DNA from: Hyphomonas polymorpha PS728
Lineage (GTDB): Bacteria > Pseudomonadota > Alphaproteobacteria > Caulobacterales > Hyphomonadaceae
Direction: 5' to 3'
Assembly: GCF_000685315.1 (NCBI RefSeq)
Contig: NZ_ARYM01000001.1
Location: 62,001 to 126,000 of the forward strand
Length of the DNA: 64,000 bases
Under the pieces are notes generated by a model, which saw nothing but the letters and a program-made list of their open reading frames with translations, had not been told where the DNA came from and made no database searches. Positions 19,679-28,868 of this stretch are shown piece by piece; position 1 is the first letter of the stretch, and the number at the start of each line of letters is the position of its first letter. A program made the translations under genes and the position numbers.

Positions 19679-21580
19679 ATGCTTGAGATCAGGAACCTTG
19701 ATTACCGGGTTGAGGCCCGCCCGCTGTTTGACGCGGCCTCCGCGCGGATCTCCGCCGGCTGGAAAGTCGGCCTCATCGGCCGCAATGGCACGGGCAAATC
19801 CACGCTCCTGCGCCTCATCCGCGAGGAAATCGCCGCCCCCGCCAGGGACAGCGCCATCCGCCTGCAAAACGGCGCCCGCCTCGGCTGGGTCGCCCAGGAA
19901 GTGGCCCCCACCGATCAGACCATCCTCGATGTCGTCCTCGAAGCTGACGCCGAACGCCACGCGCTGATGCTGGAGTCCGAAACCGCCACCGATCCGGACC
20001 GGATCGGCGACATCCACGCCCGCCTTCTGGACATCGACGCCTGGTCTGCCGAGGCGCGCGCTTCGGAAATCCTGATGGGCCTTGGCTTCACCCATGCCGA
20101 TCTCTCCCGCGCCACGCGCGAGTTTTCGGGCGGCTGGCGCATGCGCGCGGCCATCGCCGGCGCCCTCTTCGCCCAGCCAGACCTGCTGCTGCTGGACGAG
20201 CCGACCAACTATCTTGACCTGGAAGGCGCCGCCTGGCTCGAAGGCTATCTGCGCCGCTACCCCAACACCGTCCTGATCGTCTCCCACGACCGCGAAATGC
20301 TCAACCGCTCGGTCACCCACACGATGGCGCTGGAACACCGTAAGCTGACGATCACGCCGGGCGGATATGATGACTGGCTGAAGCTGCGCGCGGCCAAGCT
20401 TGCCCAGCTTGAAAGCCAGAAAACCAAGCAGGACAAGGACCGCGCCCACCTGCAATCCTTCGTCGACCGGTTCCGCGCCAAGGCGTCCAAGGCCCGTCAG
20501 GCCCAATCCCGCATCAAGATGCTGGAAAAGATGCAGGAGATTTCCATTCCCCTGGAAGAGCGCACCGCGCCCTTCAACTTTCCCGCTTCGGAAACCGTGC
20601 TCGCTCCGCCGCTGCTGGAGATCGAAGACGCCGATATGGGCTATGGTCCGCAGGCGGTCATTCTGCGCGGCGTGCGCCTGCGCATTGATCCGGATGACCG
20701 CGTCGCCATCATCGGCACCAACGGGCAGGGCAAGACCACGCTGGTCAAATCCATCGCCGAACGCCTGCCCCTCTTGGCCGGCAAGCGCCGGATGCCCAAG
20801 AAAGTCGAGATCGGCTACTTCTCGCAGGACCAGCTCGACGAGTTGACCATCGGGGATACCGTCCTCGAACACGTCATGCGCGCGCTGCCCGCAGACACGC
20901 CGGTCGCCAAACAGCGCTCGGTCGCCGCCCAGCTCGGCTTTTCCCATGAGAAGGTCGAAACCAAGGTCGAGAAGCTCTCGGGCGGCGAGAAAGTCCGCCT
21001 CATCCTTGGCCTCATCGGCCTGCAGAAACCGCAGATCCTGATCCTCGACGAGCCGACCTCCCACCTTGATATCGATAGCCGCGAAGCGCTGATCTACGCG
21101 CTCAACGATTTCGCCGGCGCCGTCCTGCTCATCACGCACGATGTCTATCTCGCCGAGGCCACCGCCGATCAACTGTGGCTCGTCAAAGCCGGCAAGGTCG
21201 CCCCCTATGACGGAGACCTCGCCGACTACCGCGTTCTGGTGATGAGTTCAGACCGCGAAAAAGCTGCCCCCGCCAAGGCTGCGGTCATCGAAGAGGCCCC
21301 CGCCGACAAGGCCGAGCAGCGCCGCCGCGCTTCCCAGGCCCGCGAAGCGGCCGCCCCGCTGAAGAAAAAGGCAGACGCCGCCGAAAAAGCCTTCGAGAAG
21401 GCAAACGCCCGTATAAAGACGATCGATGCCGAGCTTTCAAAAACCGGCCTCAGCCCGCAGAAGATGACCGAACTCTCCATCGAGCGCGGCAAACTCGAAG
21501 CCGAGGCCGCCAAAGCCGAAACCGAATGGCTGACCGCGCTGGACGCCTATGAAGCCGCCGTGAAGGAAGCGGTGGGCTGA
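19679..21580 (+). CDS. ABC-F family ATPase (Uup/YheS type)
   Basis: ABC-F proteins are soluble twin-ATPase factors acting on ribosomes or nucleic acid, not transporters. The 633-residue product has two nucleotide-binding domains: GRNGTGKST, EFSGGWRMR and LLLLDEPTNYLD in the first, and GTNGQGKTT, LSGGEKVRL and LILDEPTSHLD in the second. A linker rich in Lys and Arg (about 235-290) separates them. A C-terminal coiled coil (about 560-630) resembles the Uup DNA-binding tail. ATG 19679 is used, and the frame is open further upstream without similarity. Confidence 0.93.
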   Translation: MLEIRNLDYRVEARPLFDAASARISAGWKVGLIGRNGTGKSTLLRLIREEIAAPARDSAIRLQNGARLGWVAQEVAPTDQTILDVVLEADAERHALMLESETATDPDRIGDIHARLLDIDAWSAEARASEILMGLGFTHADLSRATREFSGGWRMRAAIAGALFAQPDLLLLDEPTNYLDLEGAAWLEGYLRRYPNTVLIVSHDREMLNRSVTHTMALEHRKLTITPGGYDDWLKLRAAKLAQLESQKTKQDKDRAHLQSFVDRFRAKASKARQAQSRIKMLEKMQEISIPLEERTAPFNFPASETVLAPPLLEIEDADMGYGPQAVILRGVRLRIDPDDRVAIIGTNGQGKTTLVKSIAERLPLLAGKRRMPKKVEIGYFSQDQLDELTIGDTVLEHVMRALPADTPVAKQRSVAAQLGFSHEKVETKVEKLSGGEKVRLILGLIGLQKPQILILDEPTSHLDIDSREALIYALNDFAGAVLLITHDVYLAEATADQLWLVKAGKVAPYDGDLADYRVLVMSSDREKAAPAKAAVIEEAPADKAEQRRRASQAREAAAPLKKKADAAEKAFEKANARIKTIDAELSKTGLSPQKMTELSIERGKLEAEAAKAETEWLTALDAYEAAVKEAVG

Positions 21581-21603
21581 TGCTCAGCCCACCGGAAAAA
21601 CCC

Positions 21604-22506
21604 TCAAACCGTGCGCTTGGCGCGGTCCTTGGCGTTGGTCGCTTCGATGGCTTCGCGGGCGGCGGACCATTGTTCGTCGCCCCAGGCCGTCAGCATGCTG
21701 AAATTGCCGCCCGAAGCGTTATACATCGCCCCGTCGATGGCAATCGTCTGGCCGTTCACATATTCGGCGCCCGGTGCCATCAGGAATACGGCAAGGTTCA
21801 CCAGTTCGTGCATCTCGCCCACCCGGCCCATCGGATTGGCCACGCCCCGGTCCATCCGCTCGGCGCCCTCAGCGTCGGGTGAAAGGCGTTTCGACATGCC
21901 CTCGGTCGGGAAGGGGCCCGGCGCAATCGCGTTGAAGCGCAGCCCGTAATGGCCCCACTCCACAGCCAGGGATTGCGTCATCACATTGACCCCCGCCTTC
22001 GACATCGCCGAGGGCACCACAAACGGCCCGCCATTCCACACCCAGGTCGTCAGGATGGAGCAGACATTGCCGCGCCTCTTCTCGGCAATCCAGCGCTTGC
22101 CGATGTCATGCGTCATGTAGAAACTGCCGCGGAACACGATGTTCGAAATCGCGTCGAATCCGCGGATCGACAGATCCTCCGTACGCGAAATGAAATTGCC
22201 CGCCGCATTGTTGATCAGGCCGGTCAGCGGCCCATGCTTGGACCAGATCTCGTCATTCATCTCGGTGATTGCTTCGGCCACGCGAATGTCGCACGCATGG
22301 GGCACAACCTTGCCGCCATGCTTGTCCATCAATTCCTTCGCGGTCTCTTCCAGCACGCCGCCCCGGCGCCCGCAGATATGCACTTCAGCGCCGAGTTTCA
22401 GAAAGCCTTCGGCCATTTCCTTGCCAAGGCCGGTGCCGCCGCCGGTGACCAGGATGCGCTCATCCTTCATCAGCCCGTCGCGGAACATCAGTTTCGATAC
22501 GTCCAT
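21604..22506 (-). CDS. SDR oxidoreductase resembling 2,4-dienoyl-CoA reductase
   Basis: This 300-residue short-chain dehydrogenase has the dinucleotide motif TGGGTGLG near residue 21, an Arg pair (CGRR, 47-48) favouring NADPH, and the NNAAGNF motif at 99. In place of YxxxK it carries S166-A-M-S-K170 within FVVPSAMSKAGV. This and the following EWGHYGLRFNAIAPGP closely resemble eukaryotic DECR1. The position of DECR1 Tyr199 is a Trp here (W155). A role in degrading unsaturated fatty acids is plausible and would fit the beta-oxidation genes at 55.9-62.9 kb. Other SDR activities remain possible. Confidence 0.8.
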   Translation of the reverse strand: MDVSKLMFRDGLMKDERILVTGGGTGLGKEMAEGFLKLGAEVHICGRRGGVLEETAKELMDKHGGKVVPHACDIRVAEAITEMNDEIWSKHGPLTGLINNAAGNFISRTEDLSIRGFDAISNIVFRGSFYMTHDIGKRWIAEKRRGNVCSILTTWVWNGGPFVVPSAMSKAGVNVMTQSLAVEWGHYGLRFNAIAPGPFPTEGMSKRLSPDAEGAERMDRGVANPMGRVGEMHELVNLAVFLMAPGAEYVNGQTIAIDGAMYNASGGNFSMLTAWGDEQWSAAREAIEATNAKDRAKRTV

Positions 22507-22590
22507 TTCTGGTCCTCCCTCATATGTCCTTAACGAGCGTACAGGTGCCCTGATCCCGCCGCCAGCCGCTACGTCGCGGAAGCTGCCCCC

Positions 22591-22977
22591 TCATTTCCTC
22601 CAGGGCAGGCTGACGACGCGCCAGATCACCCAGACCGGTAGCACCACCAGCGCCCCGGCCAGCGCCGGCTGCCAGAAATTCGTGATCGCCCAGCCCAGCG
22701 CCGCAAAGGATTGCCGCAGGATCGCGCGCAGCGCTTCGGCCAGGTTGAAGTCCGGATTGCCGGGATCAAAATTCGCCGCCATCACGAAAAAACCGGTGAG
22801 GATACACAGCCCCAGCAGCTTCAGCGCCCCCCAGAGGCTGATGCCGAACAGGCGCTTCAGCAGCGGCCGCTTCTCGGGCGGCGCGACTGGCGCGACCGGC
22901 GGGGGCGGCGGCGCTGCGGTCACCGGCTCGGGTTCCGGCGTGGCGGCGGGGCGCGGGGGATCAGACGGGTCCATCAT
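22591..22977 (-). CDS. Small two-helix membrane protein (DUF6460-like)
   Basis: The 128-residue product has a Pro/Ala-rich cytosolic N-terminus (about residues 5-35), a membrane helix at about 46-67, and a second at about 98-120. The layout suits DUF6460-type alphaproteobacterial proteins, an assignment I hold only loosely. Function unknown. It sits between the SDR gene and the MscS pair on the same strand. Two adjacent ATGs (22977 and 22974) are equally possible starts. Confidence 0.6.
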   Translation of the reverse strand: MMDPSDPPRPAATPEPEPVTAAPPPPPVAPVAPPEKRPLLKRLFGISLWGALKLLGLCILTGFFVMAANFDPGNPDFNLAEALRAILRQSFAALGWAITNFWQPALAGALVVLPVWVIWRVVSLPWRK

Positions 22978-23019
22978 GTTTCCAGTCTAATCCCGCCGCC
23001 CGTTTCCCGGAAGGGCGCC

Positions 23020-23853
23020 TTATTCTGCCGCCACCTTCTGAACCACAGTGCGGTGCGGATACGGAATGGAAATGCCTTCCCGGTCGAACGCCGCCTTCAC
23101 CTTGTGTGTGATGTCGAGGCGCACCGGCCAGTAATCTGCCGAATTCACCCAGCTGCGCGAGGCAATGTCCACCGAACTGTCGCCCAGATTGACCACCCGC
23201 ACAAATGGCTCAGGATCGCGCAGAACACGCGCGTCCGCGTCAATCACCGACTGGATGATGCGGATCGCCTTGTCCATGTCGTCGTCATAATCGATGCCAA
23301 AGGTGACATCCACGCGCCGCCGGTCGAAGCCGGAATAGTTCTTGATCACATCGTCGATGGCCTGGCTGTTGGGCACGATCACCTTGATATTGTCCGGGGT
23401 CGCCAGGATGGTCTGGAAGAGGGAAATATCCTTCACGGTTCCGGCCACGCCGGCCGCCTCGATATAGTCGCCCAGCTTGTAGGGGCGAAACACCATGATC
23501 ATCACGCCCGAAGCGATATTGCCGAGCGCCCCTTGCATCGACAGGCCAATCGCCAGCGTCAGCGCGCCCAGCACCGCCACAAAGCTCGTGGCCTGCACCC
23601 CGAACACCTGCAGCGTGGCAATCCCGACCGCCGCAATGATCGCCCACTGAACCAGCGAGGCAAAGAAGTTCGACAGGGTCGCATCAATCTGCGGGTTGCG
23701 AACCGCCTGCTTTCGCACCAGACCGGCCAGCCAGCCTGCGATCCGCAGCCCCACGATCACCAGAACCAGGGCGCCTATCGCCCTCAATCCAAAGGGCAGC
23801 AGATAGGGGCCTAAATTCTCCCAGATGGCCTGGGGCGTCATTGTGTCTTCCAT
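23020..23853 (-). CDS. Small-conductance mechanosensitive channel, MscS family
   Basis: The 277-residue product has three N-terminal membrane helices. The third is the Gly/Ala-rich pore helix VLGALTLAIGLSMQGALGNIASG, followed by the beta domain (FRPYKLGDYIEAAGVAGTVKDI) and the alpha/beta vestibule. MscS channels release solutes on hypo-osmotic shock. ATG 23853 follows AAAGGAG closely. It is downstream of a longer MscS paralogue on the same strand. Confidence 0.92.
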   Translation of the reverse strand: MEDTMTPQAIWENLGPYLLPFGLRAIGALVLVIVGLRIAGWLAGLVRKQAVRNPQIDATLSNFFASLVQWAIIAAVGIATLQVFGVQATSFVAVLGALTLAIGLSMQGALGNIASGVMIMVFRPYKLGDYIEAAGVAGTVKDISLFQTILATPDNIKVIVPNSQAIDDVIKNYSGFDRRRVDVTFGIDYDDDMDKAIRIIQSVIDADARVLRDPEPFVRVVNLGDSSVDIASRSWVNSADYWPVRLDITHKVKAAFDREGISIPYPHRTVVQKVAAE

Positions 23854-23959
23854 GTCAGTCTCCTTTTGAGGTGAGCCTGCTGTCATTGTTCAGCATACGG
23901 CTGTTCGGGCGGTGGGGTGTTCCTTTTCAGTCTGAAGGGGGTTGGTTCTATGGCGTGGC

Positions 23960-25135
23960 TTATCCGCTCGTGTCGCGTCCGGCCGGCGGTGAGGGCGCGG
24001 TCTCGCTCTCATCTTCAGGCCGTCTTTCGCGCGGCGGTGTTTCCACCTGATACTGCGTCGAGGTCGGGAAGGGGATGGTGATGCCCGCCCGGTCGAGCGC
24101 CTGTTTGACAGTCTTCATCAGGTCGGCGCGCACCTGGAAATTATTGGGCGTGGCCACCCAGGCCCGCAGGGTCAGCGAGACGGACCAGTCATCCAGCGAC
24201 CGCACGCCCGCCCAGATCGGCATATAGCCGATCACCTGCGGATGGTTCTCCGCCGCGCTGCGCAGGATCTGCAGCGCCTTGTCGATGTCATCATCATAGG
24301 AAATGCCGAAGATCAGATCGATCCGGCGGAAGGGCTGGAGCGTGTGGTTGATCAGCGGCGATCCCCACACCTTGTCATTGGTGATGGAGACGATCTTGTT
24401 GTCGATCTGCTTCAGCGAGGTGGTGAAGGGCGTGATATTGGTCACTTCCCCGTCCAGGCCTGCCAGCGTCACGAAATCCCCGATCCGGAACGGGCGGAAC
24501 ACCGCCAGCATCACCCCGGCCGCCACCGATTTCAGCGTGTCCTGCAAGGCGAGGCCAATCGCAAGGCCCGCCGCGCCCAGCACGGCGGCCAGCGAGGCGG
24601 CCGGAAAGCCGAGCTGGATCAGCGCCATCACGATGGCGATGGCGAAGATCACATATTTGATCAGCGAGGCGGAAAACGCGATCAGCGTGTCGTCGGCCCC
24701 GGCATGGGCGTGGGCCTTTTCGCCGAACTTGCGCAGCGAGCGGGCAATCATGTTGGCGCCCATCAGCGCAAAGAACAGGATCGCCACCGCCGCCATCGCG
24801 CCCGGGCCCCGTGTCTCCACCAGCGTCCGCCAGTCATAGCCAGCCAGGCCCAGCGGCAGGGGCGAGAAGAGGATCAGCGCAAACACCCGCGCCACAGAGG
24901 CCATCAGATCCCAGGCGGAGCCTTCAAACTCCTTGTCCTTGGGGGTCAGCCGCTGGCCGGTGAACCGCACGATATGCTTCACCGCCGTCGCCAGCAGCCA
25001 GATCAGCACCACGGAAGCCAGCACGAGGCTCCACTTGACCATATGTGGCCAGGACGCCGCCAGCCAGACAGGCCAGGTGGACGTATCGATGTTCAGCTGC
25101 GCCAGCAGGCGCGTGGTGTCGGCAGGTATCGTCAT
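23960..25135 (-). CDS. MscS-family mechanosensitive channel, longer paralogue
   Basis: The 391-residue product has extra N-terminal membrane helices before the MscS core. The pore helix AAVLGAAGLAIGLALQDTLKSVAAG and the beta domain FRPFRIGDFVTLAGLDGEVT are clear near residues 195-245. The C-terminal 25 residues are charged and probably disordered. Its ATG overlaps the stop of the upstream TspO-like gene by 4 nt, so translation is coupled. Two adjacent channels of different length may respond to different tension thresholds, which is an inference. Confidence 0.9.
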   Translation of the reverse strand: MTIPADTTRLLAQLNIDTSTWPVWLAASWPHMVKWSLVLASVVLIWLLATAVKHIVRFTGQRLTPKDKEFEGSAWDLMASVARVFALILFSPLPLGLAGYDWRTLVETRGPGAMAAVAILFFALMGANMIARSLRKFGEKAHAHAGADDTLIAFSASLIKYVIFAIAIVMALIQLGFPAASLAAVLGAAGLAIGLALQDTLKSVAAGVMLAVFRPFRIGDFVTLAGLDGEVTNITPFTTSLKQIDNKIVSITNDKVWGSPLINHTLQPFRRIDLIFGISYDDDIDKALQILRSAAENHPQVIGYMPIWAGVRSLDDWSVSLTLRAWVATPNNFQVRADLMKTVKQALDRAGITIPFPTSTQYQVETPPRERRPEDESETAPSPPAGRDTSG

Positions 25136-25893
25136 GGCGCCGGTCTAACCGGCTTTGCACCGCGCGTCAGCCTCACCAGCAGCAGCAGAATGAGGCAGCC
25201 AAAGGCGATATGGCCGATAAGGTGCATCCCCGTCTCCACCCAGTTGTGGAAGGCGATGCCCAGGATGCCCCAGCCCAGCGCGGCGAAATACCAGAGGCTG
25301 GCGCTGATGCGGCTGGCAAACAGCCAGGCAAACACCCCGGCGCTGCCCAGCGTCGCCCAGAACATCGGCCAGGGAAAGTCCGTTTCGCCCAGCCCGGTCA
25401 GGTTACGGATTGTCAGCGGGATCGACACCGCCGTCGCCGCAGAAATCCACCCGGCCAGCAGCCCGCTGGCCGTCGCCCCGATATAATAGCTGGCAGAGGC
25501 TGCCCCGCCGCGCAGGTCATGCGCGCTGCGCGCCGCCAGCCAGGCAAACAGGAAGATCGGCCCCAGAAGAATGAAGTTCAGAAGCTGCAGGTTCAACAGC
25601 TGGGCGCTCAGCATCCATATGATGTTGCCCACCCCCGCCAGCAGCAGCGGCAGACCGATCGCCTGCGGCCAGCTCTCCGGCTTGCGCAGCCCGGCCAGGC
25701 CGAAGGCAATGTAAACGGCAAAGATCACGCCCCAGATGGAGAAAAAGAGCGGCATGGGCTGCTCTGGCGCCTGGGCGGCGCGGTTGGCGTCGCCCACAGG
25801 AATCCCGATGCCCGTCAGCGGTGCCAGCGCGCCGGCCAGCGGCTGCAGAATGCCCACGATCAGGACCAGAAGGGGAAGTGTCCGGCTTTGCAT
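25132..25893 (-). CDS. TspO/MBR-like multi-pass membrane protein
   Basis: The 253-residue product has about seven hydrophobic segments and the stretch PLFFSIWGVIFAVYIAFG near residue 47, like tryptophan-rich sensory (TspO/MBR)-related proteins. Classic TspO is about 160 residues with five helices, so this is a longer relative at best. ATG 25893 has AAGGG eight bases upstream. The extra 30 codons open upstream overlap the 3' end of the protease gene and look non-coding. It is coupled by a 4-nt overlap to the MscS gene at 25135. Confidence 0.6.
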   Translation of the reverse strand: MQSRTLPLLVLIVGILQPLAGALAPLTGIGIPVGDANRAAQAPEQPMPLFFSIWGVIFAVYIAFGLAGLRKPESWPQAIGLPLLLAGVGNIIWMLSAQLLNLQLLNFILLGPIFLFAWLAARSAHDLRGGAASASYYIGATASGLLAGWISAATAVSIPLTIRNLTGLGETDFPWPMFWATLGSAGVFAWLFASRISASLWYFAALGWGILGIAFHNWVETGMHLIGHIAFGCLILLLLVRLTRGAKPVRPAP

Positions 25894-25954
25894 GGGGCGG
25901 CCCTTTCGCTGTCTTCCAACTATAGACCGGCCCACCCCTCCGTCCATCCCCGGA

Positions 25955-27163
25955 TCAGCGGCAGGCGCCCTGATCGGCGTCACACAGCGCCATCACTGAG
26001 GTGATCCAGTCGCCATAGCCCTGCAGGTTGGTATAGCGGCCGTTATATTCCCCCTCGCAGAAATGCCCGGTCGTGCGGTTCTGTTCGACAACGGAGAGAA
26101 TCCCCACCGCCGTCTTGCTGCCATCGGCCTCGGTCACATAAAGCGGCCCGCCGCTGTCGCCGATGCACGGGCCCGCGCCATTGTCGCTCGCCACGGTGAT
26201 CGCCGCCGGCCCGGCATGGGTGATCTTCAGCCGCGTGGTCAGAAGGTCGTTGGACAGCTGCCCGTCAAACCGGGTGAGGCCCCAGCCGGCCATCTCGCCG
26301 ATGGGATAATTCGCCGGCGCCAGCGGCCGGCTGGTTGCGCCAAACCGCGCCACCGGCACATTGCCAAGGCCTGCCACCTGATCCTCGCTCAGATGCACCA
26401 GGGCAATATCATTGGCATAGCCATTGTCCGTTCCCTGATAGCCTGCATGGCACACGGCATATTCGGCCGAGGCGCGTTTGGCCTCCGGGCTGCGCAGATT
26501 GGCCGCCTCGCCGATCACCCGGATCTCGTCGAACGGCTCGTCGATGCAATGGGCCGCCGTCACAAACCAGTTGCGCGCCACCCGCACGGCCCCGCAATGG
26601 CCGCTGGCCACCGCGCCCGTCGGCTCGGCCCGGCGGGGCTCGATCTTCACGATGCCGGGAAACGCGCCCAGCGTCGCGGCGAGCGCGTTCACCGCTTCGG
26701 TGCCCGCCATCGGTTCTTCCAGCTCGGTCGCCCCGGCGGCCATCGCTACGGTTGGCGTCGGCGCCGCCCCGGCCGGCAGGCTGCACCGGGTCGCATTGAC
26801 GAGGCCCAGCGTCGCGGCCAGCGCCGTTTCGGGCGCCAGTCTCGCCTCCTCCTCTGAGGGCGCATCCGGGGCAGAGGCTGCGGCCTCGCCCGGCTCGCGG
26901 CTCGCCCCCGCCGCAGGCATCTCTTCTGCCGCGGCCGCTGCCGCTTCTTCGGCCTTGCGTGCCGTCTCGGCGCGTTCGGCCTCAATCTCCGCGGGCGTCG
27001 GCTGCAGGTCGGCTTCGGTATAGCCGCCGCTGGCGCCGTCTGCCTTGCTGGCCGGATCGGGGGAAGCCGGGTTCAGCCCCGGCAGTCTCACCTGGTCACA
27101 GCCCGCCAGGATCAGGCCAAGTGTCAGGGCAGCGCCTGCATAGGCGTAATGGGTGCGTCGCAT
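25955..27163 (-). CDS. Trypsin-like serine protease, lipid-anchored
   Basis: The 402-residue product starts with a lipoprotein signal ending LILAGC, followed by an Ala/Glu-rich spacer of about 90 residues and an S1 (chymotrypsin-fold) protease domain. The catalytic triad is visible: His in VTAAHC near 204, Asp in NDIALVHL near 250, Ser in GDSGGP near 337. It should work in the periplasm or at the outer membrane. The long flexible spacer may let it reach through the envelope. ATG 27163 has GAGGGG about nine bases upstream. Confidence 0.88.
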   Translation of the reverse strand: MRRTHYAYAGAALTLGLILAGCDQVRLPGLNPASPDPASKADGASGGYTEADLQPTPAEIEAERAETARKAEEAAAAAAEEMPAAGASREPGEAAASAPDAPSEEEARLAPETALAATLGLVNATRCSLPAGAAPTPTVAMAAGATELEEPMAGTEAVNALAATLGAFPGIVKIEPRRAEPTGAVASGHCGAVRVARNWFVTAAHCIDEPFDEIRVIGEAANLRSPEAKRASAEYAVCHAGYQGTDNGYANDIALVHLSEDQVAGLGNVPVARFGATSRPLAPANYPIGEMAGWGLTRFDGQLSNDLLTTRLKITHAGPAAITVASDNGAGPCIGDSGGPLYVTEADGSKTAVGILSVVEQNRTTGHFCEGEYNGRYTNLQGYGDWITSVMALCDADQGACR

Positions 27164-27318
27164 TCCAATGGTCCCCTCTGAAAGCATCGCGTTGGTTCAT
27201 AAACGCCCGGCGGGCAGCCCCGGTCAACTGGTGGTGAATACCGCCCGGAAACTGCCGCGCCGGGCTTGCCCGAACCGCCCGCCTGCCTACACTTGCGCCC
27301 AGCCTAGGAGACTCGCCC

Positions 27319-28818
27319 ATGCCCACATTCCGCGCAGCCCTTGCGGCGCTGGCCCTGTCGATCCCGCTCGCCCTTCCGGCTATGGCCCAGGAAGGTGGAA
27401 CCACCGAGGAGACGCAGCGCGCCCTGGCCGCCGGATGGAAGGCCACATTCACCTGTTCGGGCCTCTTCGTCGCCCGCCAGACCCAGCAGGAACTCGACCA
27501 GAACGAGCTTTCCGGCATCTATCCCGATTATGCCCGCTATTTCGACCAGCTGCCCCCGGCGCGGATCGATCAGGCCCGCAAGACCGTCTCGGTCGATTAT
27601 TCCCCGCTGATGCCGCCCCGCATGGCGGCCTACCGTCCCGGTTTCGGCTGCACCCAGCTGCCCGTCGGCGCCACTGAAAAGGCTATCGACTTTCTGCCCC
27701 GCTTTGCCGCCTGGCCCGAATACACCACCCAGGACCGGGGCAGCGCCATCGGCTCGAATGTGAAGCTGGAGCTGCGCCTGGAAGAGGCCGAGCGGCTGGA
27801 AATGCCCGTCATCTCCGCCTTTGATGAAATGACCTATGGCGCCGGCACGCGGACCAGTTCGGTCATCGTCGTGCGCGATGGCCAGGTCGTGGCCGAGCGC
27901 TATGCCCGCGGCGTCGAGCATGAAACGCCCCAGCGCACCTGGTCGGTCGGCAAATCCCTCACCGCCACCCTCATCGGCGCTGCCCGCCGCCAGGGCCTGA
28001 TCGACATTGACTATCCCGCCGTCATCGCCGCCTGGAACAAGGGCGCAGATCCCCGCCGCGAGATCACCCTCCGCCACCTGCTGCATATGGCCAGCGGCCT
28101 CGACAGCGGCGAAAACGGTTCGCGCACGGATCGCCTGTATTTCGGCGGCGGCCGCGTGGTCGATCAGGCCGCCACCGGCATCCTCGAAGTGGAGCCCGGC
28201 TCCCGCTTCAAATACGCCAATAATGATACCGTCATCGCCATGCGCGCCCTGCGTGAGGCGATGGCCGATGACACCCGCTTCCACCGCTTCCCGTATGAAG
28301 CCGTCCTGCACAAGATCGGCGCCGTGCGCACCACGATGGAGATCGACTGGAACGGCGATTTCATCTCCTCCAGCCAGGTTTGGGCCACGGGGCGCGATCT
28401 TGCCCGCATCGGCCAGCTTTACCTGCAGGATGGCATGTGGGCCGGTGAGCGCCTGCTGCCGGAAGGCTGGGTGGAATTCGTCCGTACACCCGCCCCGGCC
28501 CAGCCGGCAGACGCTGCCTCCAGAGGCGGCTATGGCGCCCAGTTCTGGCTGATGAACAATGTGCCCGGCGTGCCCGAAGGCACCTTCTATGCCGCCGGCA
28601 ATCGCGGCCAGTATATCGTCATCATACCCACCCTCAACACGGTCATCGTGCGTCAGGGCTATGACATGATCGGCGGCGCCCGGTTCGAGATTGAGCGCTT
28701 CGTGCTGGATGTCAGCCGCGCAATCCAGGCGGCCGATGCAGACCGCGGCCTGGCCGCCGAGGACCTGCGCCGCGCCGCCGAAGCCGAAAACGCCCCGGCC
28801 CCCCGCCGCCTGCGCTGA
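27319..28818 (+). CDS. Serine hydrolase, class-C beta-lactamase fold
   Basis: The 499-residue product has a Sec signal peptide (cleavage after PAMA near residue 23), an N-terminal region of about 150 residues, and a beta-lactamase/transpeptidase-like domain. The catalytic SxxK is S209-V-G-K212 in TWSVGKS, and the second motif is YAN near residue 298. HLLHMASGLD is also typical of EstB/AmpC-like esterases and D-aminopeptidases. A true beta-lactamase cannot be concluded. AGGAG lies eight bases before the ATG. It is divergent from the protease gene. Confidence 0.85.
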   Translation: MPTFRAALAALALSIPLALPAMAQEGGTTEETQRALAAGWKATFTCSGLFVARQTQQELDQNELSGIYPDYARYFDQLPPARIDQARKTVSVDYSPLMPPRMAAYRPGFGCTQLPVGATEKAIDFLPRFAAWPEYTTQDRGSAIGSNVKLELRLEEAERLEMPVISAFDEMTYGAGTRTSSVIVVRDGQVVAERYARGVEHETPQRTWSVGKSLTATLIGAARRQGLIDIDYPAVIAAWNKGADPRREITLRHLLHMASGLDSGENGSRTDRLYFGGGRVVDQAATGILEVEPGSRFKYANNDTVIAMRALREAMADDTRFHRFPYEAVLHKIGAVRTTMEIDWNGDFISSSQVWATGRDLARIGQLYLQDGMWAGERLLPEGWVEFVRTPAPAQPADAASRGGYGAQFWLMNNVPGVPEGTFYAAGNRGQYIVIIPTLNTVIVRQGYDMIGGARFEIERFVLDVSRAIQAADADRGLAAEDLRRAAEAENAPAPRRLR

Positions 28819-28868
28819 CACCTTCCCGCGCCGGTCTCCGCACGCGCGGAGGCCGGCGTCTGCCGCCC

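Noticed and set aside
27319-28818. Antibiotic-resistance beta-lactamase
   Set aside because: The fold and SxxK are shared with esterases and peptidases. The 499-residue length and N-terminal region do not fit AmpC.
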